Source: Veillonella intestinalis
GTDB lineage: Bacteria; Bacillota; Negativicutes; Veillonellales; Veillonellaceae
DNA: 64,000 bases
Direction of reading: 5' to 3'
NCBI RefSeq assembly: GCF_943193155.1
Contig: NZ_CALPDB010000002.1
Location: 248,001-312,000 of the forward strand
Part shown: in pieces, positions 48,915-57,045 of the stretch
Numbering within the stretch: the first letter of the stretch is position 1
Layout: every line of letters starts with the position of its first letter
The notes under the pieces: generated by a model
The model's database searches: none
Told to the model about the DNA's origin: nothing
Seen by the model: the letters and a program-made list of their open reading frames with translations, nothing else
Position numbers and translations under genes: made by a program

Positions 48915-49799
48915 TTATGCATGAATAGACACTTTTTCCTTAGGCTGTCCATGATATAAACAAATATCTTTATTCACCTGTAATCCTTCAGCCTGTAACG
49001 CTGTCATAACCGTGTCATCTACCACAGGTTGTGCATTATTTTTCTCTGACCGATGTGCCAAAATAACTTGTAAATTATCAGGGCGTTTCATCATCAATAA
49101 TGCTTGGGCTGCATGTTCATTACTTAAATGACCATATGGACTGGCTACACGCTGTTTCAAATCATAAGGATACGGCCCATATTTTAACATTTGCGGATCA
49201 TAATTAGCCTCTAACACTAACAAATTACTATAATCCATATGCTTTAGCATCGTGTCATCTACGATTCCCGTATCCGTCATAAAAGTAATTTTATGATTCC
49301 CACCATAACAGCAAAGTCCCATCGGATCCGCTGCATCATGACTGGTACGGAATGTATCGACTTGCAAATCACCAAGGGTAAAACTATTTTTTGTAATCAC
49401 CGTAAAGGCTTTACTAGCAATGCCCTTGCGATTTACGATTTCACGCATCGTGCCAGCTCTGGTATACACTGGCACATCACACTGCTTCAACAACTGCGGC
49501 AAACCAGCCATGTGGTCGGTATGCTCATGAGTAATGCAAATACCCGCTAACTGGTCTAAGCGAAGACCCAATTCTTTTATTCCTTGAGTGATACGCCGCG
49601 CACTGATGCCTGCATCTACTAAAATACATGTATCCTTATAGGTTATTAAAGTGGCATTACCTTGACTGCCACTAGCAAGCACATGAGCAGCTAATGTAGC
49701 TCCGTCAGCACTTACCTCAGAAGGTTCACTCGGTGCCATCTGAGTTATATTCATTTGTAATTTATTGACTGCTTCTTCTATGGCACGTTGTCTCAACAA
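48915..49799 (-). CDS. walJ: MBL-fold hydrolase WalJ (YycJ)
   Basis: 294 residues if translation starts at TTG 49799; TTG 49796 has better spacing from AAGGAG. Metallo-beta-lactamase motifs: THEHTDHMAG (metal ligands), RTSHDA and FMTDTG, with LASGSQGNATLI at the N-terminus of the fold. WalJ has a 5'-3' exonuclease-type active site and in Bacillus belongs to the walRK operon. No walRK genes are in this window. Confidence 0.9.
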   Translation of the reverse strand: MLRQRAIEEAVNKLQMNITQMAPSEPSEVSADGATLAAHVLASGSQGNATLITYKDTCILVDAGISARRITQGIKELGLRLDQLAGICITHEHTDHMAGLPQLLKQCDVPVYTRAGTMREIVNRKGIASKAFTVITKNSFTLGDLQVDTFRTSHDAADPMGLCCYGGNHKITFMTDTGIVDDTMLKHMDYSNLLVLEANYDPQMLKYGPYPYDLKQRVASPYGHLSNEHAAQALLMMKRPDNLQVILAHRSEKNNAQPVVDDTVMTALQAEGLQVNKDICLYHGQPKEKVSIHA

Positions 49800-49808
49800 A
49801 AACTCCTT

Positions 49809-50630
49809 CTATTTAGTTACTTCTCGGTTTAAATTACCGCTTTTAAAACTCTGTAAGTCTACACTCACATAAGTAAAGCCAAATTCTTCAAAAGCCTGAC
49901 GAATCATTTCACGTCGCTTTGAATCAGCAAATATCTGAAAATCAGTTTCACTGACTTCAATACGAGCCATACCTTCATGGTAACGCACGCGCAAAGGACC
50001 GTCAATGAATTGGTGTAAATATTTCTCCCCTTTTTCAATCATAGTAAGGGCTTCGCCAGTAATTACATGATTATAGGGAACTCTAGTAGCTAGACAAGGT
50101 GAACTTGGCTTGTCCCACACTTCTAAACCCCAAGTTTTGGCTACTGTACGAATATCTTCTTTGGTAAAGCCATTCTCTAACAAAGGACTGCGCACCGTAC
50201 CAAGTTCTTCTAAGGCACGCATACCAGGGCGATAATCTTGCTTATCATCTAAATTACCCCCATCAAGAACACCATTAATCCCCTTAGCGGCAGCCCAATC
50301 AATTAATTTTTGAAAGCGATTTTTCTTACAATAATAACAACGTTCTGGATCATTGCGAGTAAAATCTTCCATTTCTAATTCATTAATTTCTACAATCGTA
50401 TGCTCAATGCCAATAACCTTGGCAAAGCGTTTGGCATCTTCAATTTCTTCGACTGGCAAAGTTGGTGAACTAACTGTAAAGGCCTGTGCCTTATCTCCCA
50501 ATACTTTATGAGCCACAGCGGCTAAAAAGGTACTATCAACTCCACCAGAAAAAGCTACAACAGCACTCCCCATTTGCTGTAAAGTAGCTTCCAAATTTGC
50601 TAACTTTGATTCTAACTCTGTACTTAACAT
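49809..50630 (-). CDS. larE: LarE-type sulfur transferase for the nickel-pincer cofactor
   Basis: 273 residues. PP-loop AFSGGVDSTFLAAVAHKVLG binds ATP (SGGVDST at 28-34); DGGNLDDKQDYRPG and TRVPYNHVI are LarE signatures. Three cysteines are present: C98 and C101 in RCYYCKK, and C179 in SSPCLATRV. Sacrificial LarE uses only the last of these; the three-Cys variant is thought to hold a 4Fe-4S cluster that relays sulfur. LarE matures the cofactor of lactate racemase LarA, but larA, larB and larC are not in this window. Confidence 0.88.
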   Translation of the reverse strand: MLSTELESKLANLEATLQQMGSAVVAFSGGVDSTFLAAVAHKVLGDKAQAFTVSSPTLPVEEIEDAKRFAKVIGIEHTIVEINELEMEDFTRNDPERCYYCKKNRFQKLIDWAAAKGINGVLDGGNLDDKQDYRPGMRALEELGTVRSPLLENGFTKEDIRTVAKTWGLEVWDKPSSPCLATRVPYNHVITGEALTMIEKGEKYLHQFIDGPLRVRYHEGMARIEVSETDFQIFADSKRREMIRQAFEEFGFTYVSVDLQSFKSGNLNREVTK

Positions 50631-50750
50631 AAGGTTCGTCTCTCTTCTCTTTTATAAATTTACATGTAATCATATGTAGGAGTCTTACTATAAACTCCTT
50701 AAATTACAATTAAATGAATCAACTAAAATTATATATAGATTAACTTATAC

Positions 50751-50831
50751 GCTTTATACGCTTTATACGCTTTATGCGCTTTATGCGCTTTATGTGCTTT
50801 ATACACTTTATGCTCTTTATGCGCTTTAATA
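50751..50831. repeat. 9-bp tandem repeat, nine copies
   Basis: Units GCTTTATAC, GCTTTATGC and close variants follow one another without gaps every nine bases from 50751. They fill the middle of the 220-base gap between larE and the RuBisCO-like gene. The period equals three codons but the array lies outside both genes. Confidence 0.9.
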
Positions 50832-50853
50832 GAAATCTGATTTTTAATAGATA

Positions 50854-51990
50854 TTAACTATGTTTTTCCGCAAGGTCTACAAATACCTTCATATTTGCCG
50901 CTAAATCAGGACCACGGCGGAACATGTCACCACCGACTAAGAACATCGTATCATTGCCATATAAATCAAGCAATTCAGGCAAGCGAAGTTCTGTAACGCC
51001 ACCACCAGGCGACGGGCACGTTGCCTTAATCCCCTCTATCGGCTTAGTGCAATATTGATGAATACGTTTACACTGGTCAGCCGTAAAGGTAAAACGGCCA
51101 CCATAAGACACAAAGATGGACATATCAGCACCAAATAACCGAGGTAACAAGCCCATCCATAAATAATCAGCAATACCAGATACACCAGGCAAAGCAAAAC
51201 CACCCATCATAGCAGGATGAGATATAATAGGTAAACCTAAGCCTTCTTCGTTAGCTAATCGATTAAGCCAGCCATAGCCAACTAATGCAGGGGCTACCAT
51301 AAGAGCCGTAGCACCAGCTTCTTTGGCAAAATATGCTCTAGCCAGTAAATCTTCGCCATCAGCTGATACATTGGCAGCATATAAAGTATGATGACCAGTC
51401 TGTGCATTAGCTTCTGCCACCGCTTCAGCACAGCGTTTTACCCGTTCTTCAAAGGGACAAAACGTTTGATTTGTTATGCCATGATCATCCTTAATTACAT
51501 CCGCCCCACCTAATACATAAGCACGACACATATCTGCCAAAACTGACGGCGATGTTCCCATGGGCTTAATAACCGCTTGAATAAAGGCCCTCTTAGCAGT
51601 CCCAGTAAGTTGCCGCAAACCGTCTAAGCCAAAACGTGGCCCTTTAAATGCGCTAACTAGGGCTGGTGATATTTCAATATCAATTACCCAAATGTGCGGT
51701 TGTAAGGAAGAATTGCCAAACACAACATTTAAAAATTGCGTAGCCTCTAAAGCAGTACATTCTACACCATAAGAAATTCGAGCTATAAAATGGCGCTCAT
51801 CACCAGCTGATTCTAAGGACTCTAAACGACCTACAATATCTCGTTTAATATCCTCATTCTGTAAAAAATCATAAGGAAACTCAATCGTCTGTTCTACTTG
51901 CACGCCCCAAGCAATAGCTTTTGCCTCTTCATAGGTAAGGGCTTCTATTTGATAGGTCACTACGAACCGTTCATTGCATAAGTTCTTCAT
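50854..51990 (-). CDS. RuBisCO-like protein (form IV)
   Basis: 378 residues, shorter than RuBisCO large chain but collinear with it. Counterparts of active-site residues are K142 (IKPMG; RuBisCO K175), K167 and D169 in GGADVIKDDHG (K201, D203), H170 replacing metal ligand E204, H258 in SHPA, and phosphate-binding PSPGGG and FLVGGDMF near the end. The loop-6 GKxEG motif is absent, so carboxylation is not expected. The KDDH pattern differs from the KDDE of MtnW enolase and matches isomerase/decarboxylase-type RLPs. Its substrate is unknown. Confidence 0.88.
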   Translation of the reverse strand: MKNLCNERFVVTYQIEALTYEEAKAIAWGVQVEQTIEFPYDFLQNEDIKRDIVGRLESLESAGDERHFIARISYGVECTALEATQFLNVVFGNSSLQPHIWVIDIEISPALVSAFKGPRFGLDGLRQLTGTAKRAFIQAVIKPMGTSPSVLADMCRAYVLGGADVIKDDHGITNQTFCPFEERVKRCAEAVAEANAQTGHHTLYAANVSADGEDLLARAYFAKEAGATALMVAPALVGYGWLNRLANEEGLGLPIISHPAMMGGFALPGVSGIADYLWMGLLPRLFGADMSIFVSYGGRFTFTADQCKRIHQYCTKPIEGIKATCPSPGGGVTELRLPELLDLYGNDTMFLVGGDMFRRGPDLAANMKVFVDLAEKHS

Positions 51991-52061
51991 CAGTGCCTCC
52001 TTTTAAATACATCTCTAATTCTTTATTTTACTATAAAATGAATATTAATTGTACAACTTAA

Positions 52062-52110
52062 TACGTTTCACCTAAAAATTATTACGTTTTACCTAAAAGT
52101 TATTAAGTTT
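52062..52110. promoter_or_regulatory. 21-bp direct repeats upstream of the RuBisCO-like gene
   Basis: TACGTTTCACCTAAAAATTAT (21 bases in two parts) at 52062-52082 is repeated at 52083-52103 with three changes, and begins again at 52104 (TAAGTTTCTAA). A 21-base period is two helical turns, so bound proteins would lie on one face. It lies about 75-115 bases before the divergent gene start at 51990. Confidence 0.55.
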
Positions 52111-52123
52111 CTAAATTCACTAC

Positions 52124-52150
52124 TAGTGTATTCTAATTTATGATACACTA
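52124..52150. promoter_or_regulatory. Perfect 8-bp inverted repeat, probable operator
   Basis: TAGTGTAT (52124-52131) and ATACACTA (52143-52150) are separated by 11 bases. The half-site centres lie 19 bases apart, suiting a dimeric regulator. It lies 70 bases before the aminotransferase start and between the two divergent genes. Confidence 0.6.
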
Positions 52151-52219
52151 ATAATCAGGATAAAGAGAGAGCCAAACTTGCCCTAACCAGCAATGATTTG
52201 GTATGAAGGAGGATTCAAC

Positions 52220-53386
52220 ATGAACTGGAACAATTACATTTCAAAAACATCACAAGAACTCCCTGCTTCAGGGATTCGTAAAATTTGGGAGATGTCCCTA
52301 GCCATGGATAATGTCTTATCCCTCGGGGTGGGTGAGCCTGATTATGCACCACCTGAAAAAGTATTACAAGCAGCTATTAAAAGCCTTGAAAAGAAAGAAA
52401 CTAGTTATACTAGCAACGCAGGTCTTTTACCATTGCGCACAGCTATTCGCAATTGGCACCAAAAACGGTATGGTGTAGATTATACAGAAAATGAAATGAT
52501 GCTAACTATCGGTGCTAGTGAAGCCATCGATCTTGCTATGCGCGTTCTTCTTAACGAAGGTGACGAAGTGCTTATTCCTGATCCTTCCTATGTAGCTTAC
52601 GCAGCAGAAGTTACATTAAATCGTGGTACCCCGGTTATGGTACCAACACGACTTGAAGAAGGTTTTAAAATTACCCCTGCTGAGCTTGAAAAGGCCGTCA
52701 CGCCTAAAACAAAAGTGTTACTCATGGGATATCCAAGCAATCCTACGGGTGCTATTTTAAACCAAGAGGATTTAAAAGGCATTGCTGAATTTGCTATTAA
52801 ACATGATCTTATTGTAGTGAGTGATGAAATTTATTCAGAATTAACCTATGGCCAAACGCACACAAGTATTGCGTCTTTACCAGGTATGAAAGAACGCACA
52901 CTTATCTTAAACGGCTTCTCCAAAGCCTATGCTATGACGGGCCTTCGTATTGGTTTCCTCTTAGCACCAGAAGAAGTCATTGCTCAAGCCATTAAAATTC
53001 ATCAATACAGCATTGTAGCCCCAGCTACCCCTATTCAACATGCGGCTATTATCGCCCTTAATGAATGTGATGAAAGCGTTATTAATATGCGTGAAGAATA
53101 CCAAGCTCGTCGTGACCTTATCGTTGCGGGTTTCCAAAAAATGGGATTACCAATCGCTGTACCAGAAGGGGCCTTCTATGTATTCCCTGATATTTCTAGC
53201 TGTGGTTTAAATGACTTTGACTTTGCTGTACAATTATTACAGCAAGAGCATGTAGCAGTCGTACCAGGTTCTGCCTTTGGTGAATGTGGCAAAGGTCGTA
53301 TCCGTTGTTCCTACGCCTCTTCGCGTGAAACAATCCAAGAAGCCTTAGTGCGCATTGAACGGTTTATTAATGGATTGAAAAAATAA
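52220..53386 (+). CDS. Class I/II pyridoxal-phosphate aminotransferase
   Basis: 388 residues from ATG 52220 (AAGGAGG upstream); a longer frame from 52193 lacks a ribosome site. Fold-type I signatures: SLGVGEPDYAPP, MLTIGASEAIDLAM, GYPSNPTGA, VSDEIYSELTYG and the PLP lysine in NGFSKAYAMTGLRIG, with the substrate-carboxylate Arg in GRIRCSYASS. It resembles PatA/aspartate-aromatic aminotransferases; the amino donor is undetermined. Divergent from the RuBisCO-like gene across a repeat-rich control region. Confidence 0.92.
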   Translation: MNWNNYISKTSQELPASGIRKIWEMSLAMDNVLSLGVGEPDYAPPEKVLQAAIKSLEKKETSYTSNAGLLPLRTAIRNWHQKRYGVDYTENEMMLTIGASEAIDLAMRVLLNEGDEVLIPDPSYVAYAAEVTLNRGTPVMVPTRLEEGFKITPAELEKAVTPKTKVLLMGYPSNPTGAILNQEDLKGIAEFAIKHDLIVVSDEIYSELTYGQTHTSIASLPGMKERTLILNGFSKAYAMTGLRIGFLLAPEEVIAQAIKIHQYSIVAPATPIQHAAIIALNECDESVINMREEYQARRDLIVAGFQKMGLPIAVPEGAFYVFPDISSCGLNDFDFAVQLLQQEHVAVVPGSAFGECGKGRIRCSYASSRETIQEALVRIERFINGLKK

Positions 53387-53431
53387 TACTTTCTTATCTT
53401 ATTACAACTAACCGATTCTATACTATAACAA

Positions 53432-53481
53432 AAAGGGACGGTAGCCCTAATGATTCACATCATATGGGCTACCGTCCCTTT
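53432..53481. terminator. Bidirectional terminator, aminotransferase / flavodoxin
   Basis: Perfect 16-bp stem (53432-53447 with 53466-53481, AAAGGGACGGTAGCCC arm) and an 18-base loop, A-rich on the left and T-rich on the right. Confidence 0.93.
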
Positions 53482-53512
53482 ATTATTTATCATGCATTAT
53501 GTATTGTATGTA

Positions 53513-53932
53513 TTAAGCTTCAGCCAATGCTTTGCCACGCGCTTCACAATCAGCAATTGCTGCATCATCAGGCGCACCAAATACAGGAAGGTTATCAGCT
53601 ACAATGTTTGCGCCAGCCGCTTTTACACGTTCTGCCCAATCATCAAGCCAAGTACCGCCCCAACCATAAGAGCCGAAAAGAATTACTTGTTTACCAGATA
53701 ATTTGCCTTCTAACGCTGTGTAGAATGGTTCAAATTCCATTTCTTCCAACTGTTCTGCACCCATATCAGCACAGCCTAAAGCCAATTTATCAAATGTAGC
53801 TGCTTCGTCAGCGGAAATTTCAGAAACGGATTTTACTACTACTTCTTGACCTGCATCAGCAATACCTTTACCGATTGCTTCTGCCATTGCAGCTGTGTTA
53901 CCTGTACCAGACCAATAAATTACACCAATCAT
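53513..53932 (-). CDS. Flavodoxin
   Basis: 139 residues from ATG 53932 (AGGAGG upstream, seven-base spacing). The FMN phosphate loop YWSGTGNTAAMAEAIGKGI and GSYGWGGTWLDDW (flavin-stacking aromatic) are clear. A one-electron carrier that replaces ferredoxin when iron is short. It forms an operon with the DUF3793 gene 14 bases upstream and so falls under the Fur-like box. Confidence 0.95.
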   Translation of the reverse strand: MIGVIYWSGTGNTAAMAEAIGKGIADAGQEVVVKSVSEISADEAATFDKLALGCADMGAEQLEEMEFEPFYTALEGKLSGKQVILFGSYGWGGTWLDDWAERVKAAGANIVADNLPVFGAPDDAAIADCEARGKALAEA

Positions 53933-53946
53933 GTGATTACCTCCTA

Positions 53947-54516
53947 CTAGCATGCCGTTACGGCTACTAAAGACTCTAATTGTTTACCATTTAAAAGCTG
54001 GGTATGACAGTAATTTCTGCATGCCCGAAAACAGTGAAACGAATGCATGGCGGACATAGGGTTGCCATAGACTTTCCATTCACCACAAAGTTTATAGCCA
54101 CTCCCTTTCAAACGAATAAAGGAGCGCACATCATGGATTGGATAGCCCAAAAACAGACCTATTTCATGAGGAAAATCTTGTCGTTCTTCTAAACGTCGTT
54201 TTAAACGAGCAAACCATACATCTAAAGACTCTGTTGGCATATAGCCATACATCTTTAAAAAGCCTACGTGCTCTGGTCGCCGTAAATATTCCTCTAACAT
54301 CCGTTTGCGAAACACTAACAACAATCTTCGTTGGTCGCAGTGACATAATTCATAAAAGAACAAGCCACGATCATTAAACATTTCATTATACGCCGACAAA
54401 GCCGTTGTCAAATGTATATCCTTATCTCGTGGAATAGCCACAAGATTCGCCACCTTGATGCCCCGTATTGCCGGCGCACAATGATAACCGATAATAGTAT
54501 CTATCTCGCTTACCAT
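53947..54516 (-). CDS. DUF3793 family protein
   Basis: 189 residues, soluble. Recognised by LLVFRKRMLEEYLRRPEHVGFLKMYGY, FPHEIGLFLGYPIHDVRSFI and the WKVYGNP...CFRACRNYC segments, the last giving closely spaced cysteines (SFHCFRACRNYC). The family, of unknown function, is found mainly in anaerobic Firmicutes next to flavodoxin genes. Here the pair is preceded by a Fur-like box, pointing to iron limitation. Confidence 0.85.
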   Translation of the reverse strand: MVSEIDTIIGYHCAPAIRGIKVANLVAIPRDKDIHLTTALSAYNEMFNDRGLFFYELCHCDQRRLLLVFRKRMLEEYLRRPEHVGFLKMYGYMPTESLDVWFARLKRRLEERQDFPHEIGLFLGYPIHDVRSFIRLKGSGYKLCGEWKVYGNPMSAMHSFHCFRACRNYCHTQLLNGKQLESLVAVTAC

Positions 54517-54662
54517 AGTTTACCCTGCCTCTCAATGTTTTCAGGAGAACACTTGCTCTCAAGGCTGTCATACTAGTAAATCCGGATTTAATAAATAGTA
54601 GCTTCTTACCAAGCTACTATCTACTTGGCGAAAAATAATTAAGCTAACTATCTTCTTCATTC

Positions 54663-54691
54663 ATCATACAATCAAAGTAGGTATCTGTCAA
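54663..54691 (-). promoter_or_regulatory. Promoter of the DUF3793-flavodoxin operon
   Basis: On the minus strand: -35 TTGACA (54686-54691), 17-base spacer, -10 TATGAT (54663-54668). The leader is about 140 bases long, with no gene in it. Confidence 0.82.
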
Positions 54692-54697
54692 TAAAAA

Positions 54698-54712
54698 TGA
54701 CAATTATTTTCA
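54698..54712 (-). promoter_or_regulatory. Fur-like box
   Basis: Minus strand TGAAAATAATTGTCA differs from the 7-1-7 Fur consensus TGATAATNATTATCA at two positions. It lies six bases upstream of the -35. A near-identical site occurs at 59344-59358. Confidence 0.7.
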
Positions 54713-54801
54713 TTTATGATATTTTAACAAGTTCTGTATGACAACTGAGTAAACGATATACTTCGATATACTCAATATAGCAATAATCTCTTATAAAACA
54801 A

Positions 54802-54838
54802 AGAGGATGAGGTATCTTTATTGTATACCTCATCCTCT
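54802..54838 (-). terminator. Terminator of the thioesterase gene
   Basis: Perfect 14-bp stem AGAGGATGAGGTAT/ATACCTCATCCTCT (54802-54815, 54825-54838). On the minus strand it is followed by TTTGTTTTA. Confidence 0.85.
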
Positions 54839-54904
54839 AAAAAATCGGTAGCCTCAGCCACAAAATGCTCCATTCGGACAAATATTTTTGAGAAAATTAT
54901 TCAA

Positions 54905-55282
54905 CTACTTTAATTTTCCCATAAATTTTTCGTTATTGATAACAAAACGCTCATGTGTTCCCTGACCAATACAAGCCTCACCTTCATAGGCTGACACACG
55001 ATAGGAAATCTTTCGCCCCTCAACAGCTGTTATTTCTGCTTCAGCCCGAATAGTAGCGCCTACAGGAGATGGCTTATCATGGGTAATATTCAAGGAAATC
55101 CCTACCGTACCTTCACCGTCTGCCAAGTAATTAGTCAAAGCAGCTACCGCCGCTTCTTCCATTAGAGCGCACATAGCAGGTGTAGCAAACACCGGCAAAG
55201 CACCACTTTTCATAGTTTTAGCTATATTTGCCTCTGTTACCATTACAACTGCTTCACCGCGCAAGCCAACTTGAATACTCAT
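54905..55282 (-). CDS. Thioesterase family protein (FlK-like hotdog fold)
   Basis: 125 residues. The pattern TMKSGALPVFATPAMCALMEEAAVAAL, TVGISLNITHDKPSPVGATIRAEAEITAVEGRKISYRVSAYE, IGQGTHERFVI (three separate segments) matches the fluoroacetyl-CoA-thioesterase-like hotdog family. The Thr, Glu and His residues of the FlK site have counterparts (FATPAM, EEAA, NITHDKP). The natural acyl-CoA substrate is unknown. A single gene flanked by its own terminator. Confidence 0.87.
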   Translation of the reverse strand: MSIQVGLRGEAVVMVTEANIAKTMKSGALPVFATPAMCALMEEAAVAALTNYLADGEGTVGISLNITHDKPSPVGATIRAEAEITAVEGRKISYRVSAYEGEACIGQGTHERFVINNEKFMGKLK

Positions 55283-55430
55283 ATACGCCTCCTAGGGTAA
55301 ATACAACTTATAAAATGACTCTCTTATAATTAGTATACTATATTCAAGTTAACCTTAAAACAAAAAACATAAATATCCTTAATATTCTTGCTCATATTGC
55401 CAATCAATTAAAGATATAGTACACTGTTAT

Positions 55431-56411
55431 CTATTTATAATTGACGTCTTCGTTAACACAAGCTGGTAATGGCCGTTTATGAATACCTGCAATTAAATTA
55501 TTAGCTGTTAAGATTGCCATTTTATGACGAGTTTCATTTGTAAAGGATCCTATATGTGGTACTATCATGACTTTGCCAGTTGCCAATAATGGATGCTCCT
55601 TAGGTAGTGGCTCTGGATCGACTACATCAAGTGCCGCATAAGCAATTTGTCCTGTTTCAAGCGCCGTAACTAAAGCCGCTGTATCAACGACTGCACCACG
55701 ACCTACATTGACAAATAAAGCATCTTTTTTCATTAAAGCAAATTCCTCACTACTAATCATGCCGCGTGTAGCTTCTGTTAAAGGCGTCATGACTAACACA
55801 GTATCACTATTTGCTAATAAGTCTGCTTTAGTACAATATGTTAGGTTTTGTACTTCATCATCTTTACGACGTGTTCTATTGTGATACAAAATTTGCATGC
55901 CAAAAGCTTGTGCTCGCTTAGCAATAGCCAAGCCGATTTCACCTAAGCCAATAATGCCTAACGTACTTCCCTTTAAATCACAGCCAATATGAATTGGGCT
56001 TTGTTTAGTCCATAAACCTTGTTTAACAAATTCTACATTTTCTACTATACGACGATTAGCTGCCGCAACTAATGTAAAGGCTAATTCTGCTACTGTATCA
56101 GTTAAAACATGAGGTGTATTGCCATGGGGAATTCTTTTAGCTGTAAGGTCTGAAATAACAATATTATCATAGCCCACTGAATCTTGCGCTACCACTTTTA
56201 ATTTTGGTGCACTGGCTAATAAGTCAGCATCTACTTTAATATGTTTACTACTCCATAATCCATCAGCTTCACGTAACCACTCTTTTAATATTGAACGTGG
56301 CATAGGGGTAGGCTCTTGCCATTGTTTAATCGTAGCCCCTTCGGCTAATTTAGCTAAGCCATCAGGCCGTACTTTCCCTGCAACAATTACTAATGGTTTT
56401 TCTGTTTCCAT
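55431..56411 (-). CDS. D-2-hydroxyacid dehydrogenase, NAD(P)-dependent
   Basis: 326 residues. The Rossmann motif GIIGLGEIG is followed by HNRTRRK, whose Arg residues suggest NADP preference. The catalytic triad is Arg in NVGRGAVVD, Glu in DVVDPEPLP and His in IVPHIGSFT. It resembles glyoxylate/hydroxypyruvate reductases. It is fourth in the tartrate operon, 16 bases after ttdB; it might reduce oxaloacetate or a related oxoacid formed from tartrate, but this is inference. Confidence 0.88.
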   Translation of the reverse strand: METEKPLVIVAGKVRPDGLAKLAEGATIKQWQEPTPMPRSILKEWLREADGLWSSKHIKVDADLLASAPKLKVVAQDSVGYDNIVISDLTAKRIPHGNTPHVLTDTVAELAFTLVAAANRRIVENVEFVKQGLWTKQSPIHIGCDLKGSTLGIIGLGEIGLAIAKRAQAFGMQILYHNRTRRKDDEVQNLTYCTKADLLANSDTVLVMTPLTEATRGMISSEEFALMKKDALFVNVGRGAVVDTAALVTALETGQIAYAALDVVDPEPLPKEHPLLATGKVMIVPHIGSFTNETRHKMAILTANNLIAGIHKRPLPACVNEDVNYK

Positions 56412-56427
56412 TACAAAACACCCTATC

Positions 56428-57045
56428 TTATTTAATAAAGCTTACATGTTTATTAATTTCAGCTAACGCTTTTTCTTTATTTTCATTATATTCTACTTTT
56501 TTCTGTTCAAACCAGTTATTGCCATAAGTATCAATAGACACAATTAAAGGGCCGAATTCTTTAACTCGACAAGTCCATAATGTTTCAGGCATGCCTAACT
56601 CTTTCCAGTTAGCTTGTTCAATTTCTTCTACTTCAGTAGCGGCTAGCACTGCATTACCGGCAGGGAATACTAAGTGCAAGGCTTTGAACTCTTGGCAAGC
56701 CTTTTGTGTGCCTGGGCCCATGCCCCCCTTACCTACAATAAGGCGCACACCGGTCTGTTTTACAAAATCATATTCGAATTTTTCCATGCGCATACTTGTT
56801 GTTGGGCCTACAGAAATCATTTCATATTTGTCATTCGCTTCATCAACCGCTTTGACAATTGGGCCAGCATGTAAAATAGCCCCATCCCGTACATCAACAG
56901 GAAGTTCACGACCATATTCAATCAAACGGCGGTGTGCCACATCACGACAAGTCGTAATATGACCTGTTAAGTAAATAATATCGCCTGCTTTAATGCCTTC
57001 AAGATCTTTAGCTGAAATTGGTGTTGTTAAAATTTTCTTTTCCAT
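56428..57045 (-). CDS. ttdB: L(+)-tartrate dehydratase beta subunit
   Basis: 205 residues. Strong resemblance to TtdB throughout: [79 protein letters not shown] and [21 protein letters not shown]. It contributes the swivelling domain of the hydro-lyase. Its start overlaps the ttdA stop by one base (TAATG). A fumarase beta subunit is the alternative. Confidence 0.88.
   Translation of the reverse strand: MEKKILTTPISAKDLEGIKAGDIIYLTGHITTCRDVAHRRLIEYGRELPVDVRDGAILHAGPIVKAVDEANDKYEMISVGPTTSMRMEKFEYDFVKQTGVRLIVGKGGMGPGTQKACQEFKALHLVFPAGNAVLAATEVEEIEQANWKELGMPETLWTCRVKEFGPLIVSIDTYGNNWFEQKKVEYNENKEKALAEINKHVSFIK

Noticed and set aside
50854-51990. RuBisCO large subunit or MtnW enolase
   Set aside because: The metal-site Glu is His, loop-6 GKxEG is missing, and no methionine-salvage or Calvin-cycle partner is present.
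53450-53799. Plus-strand frames over the flavodoxin gene
   Set aside because: Antisense to a clear flavodoxin and containing the bidirectional terminator; no ribosome site.
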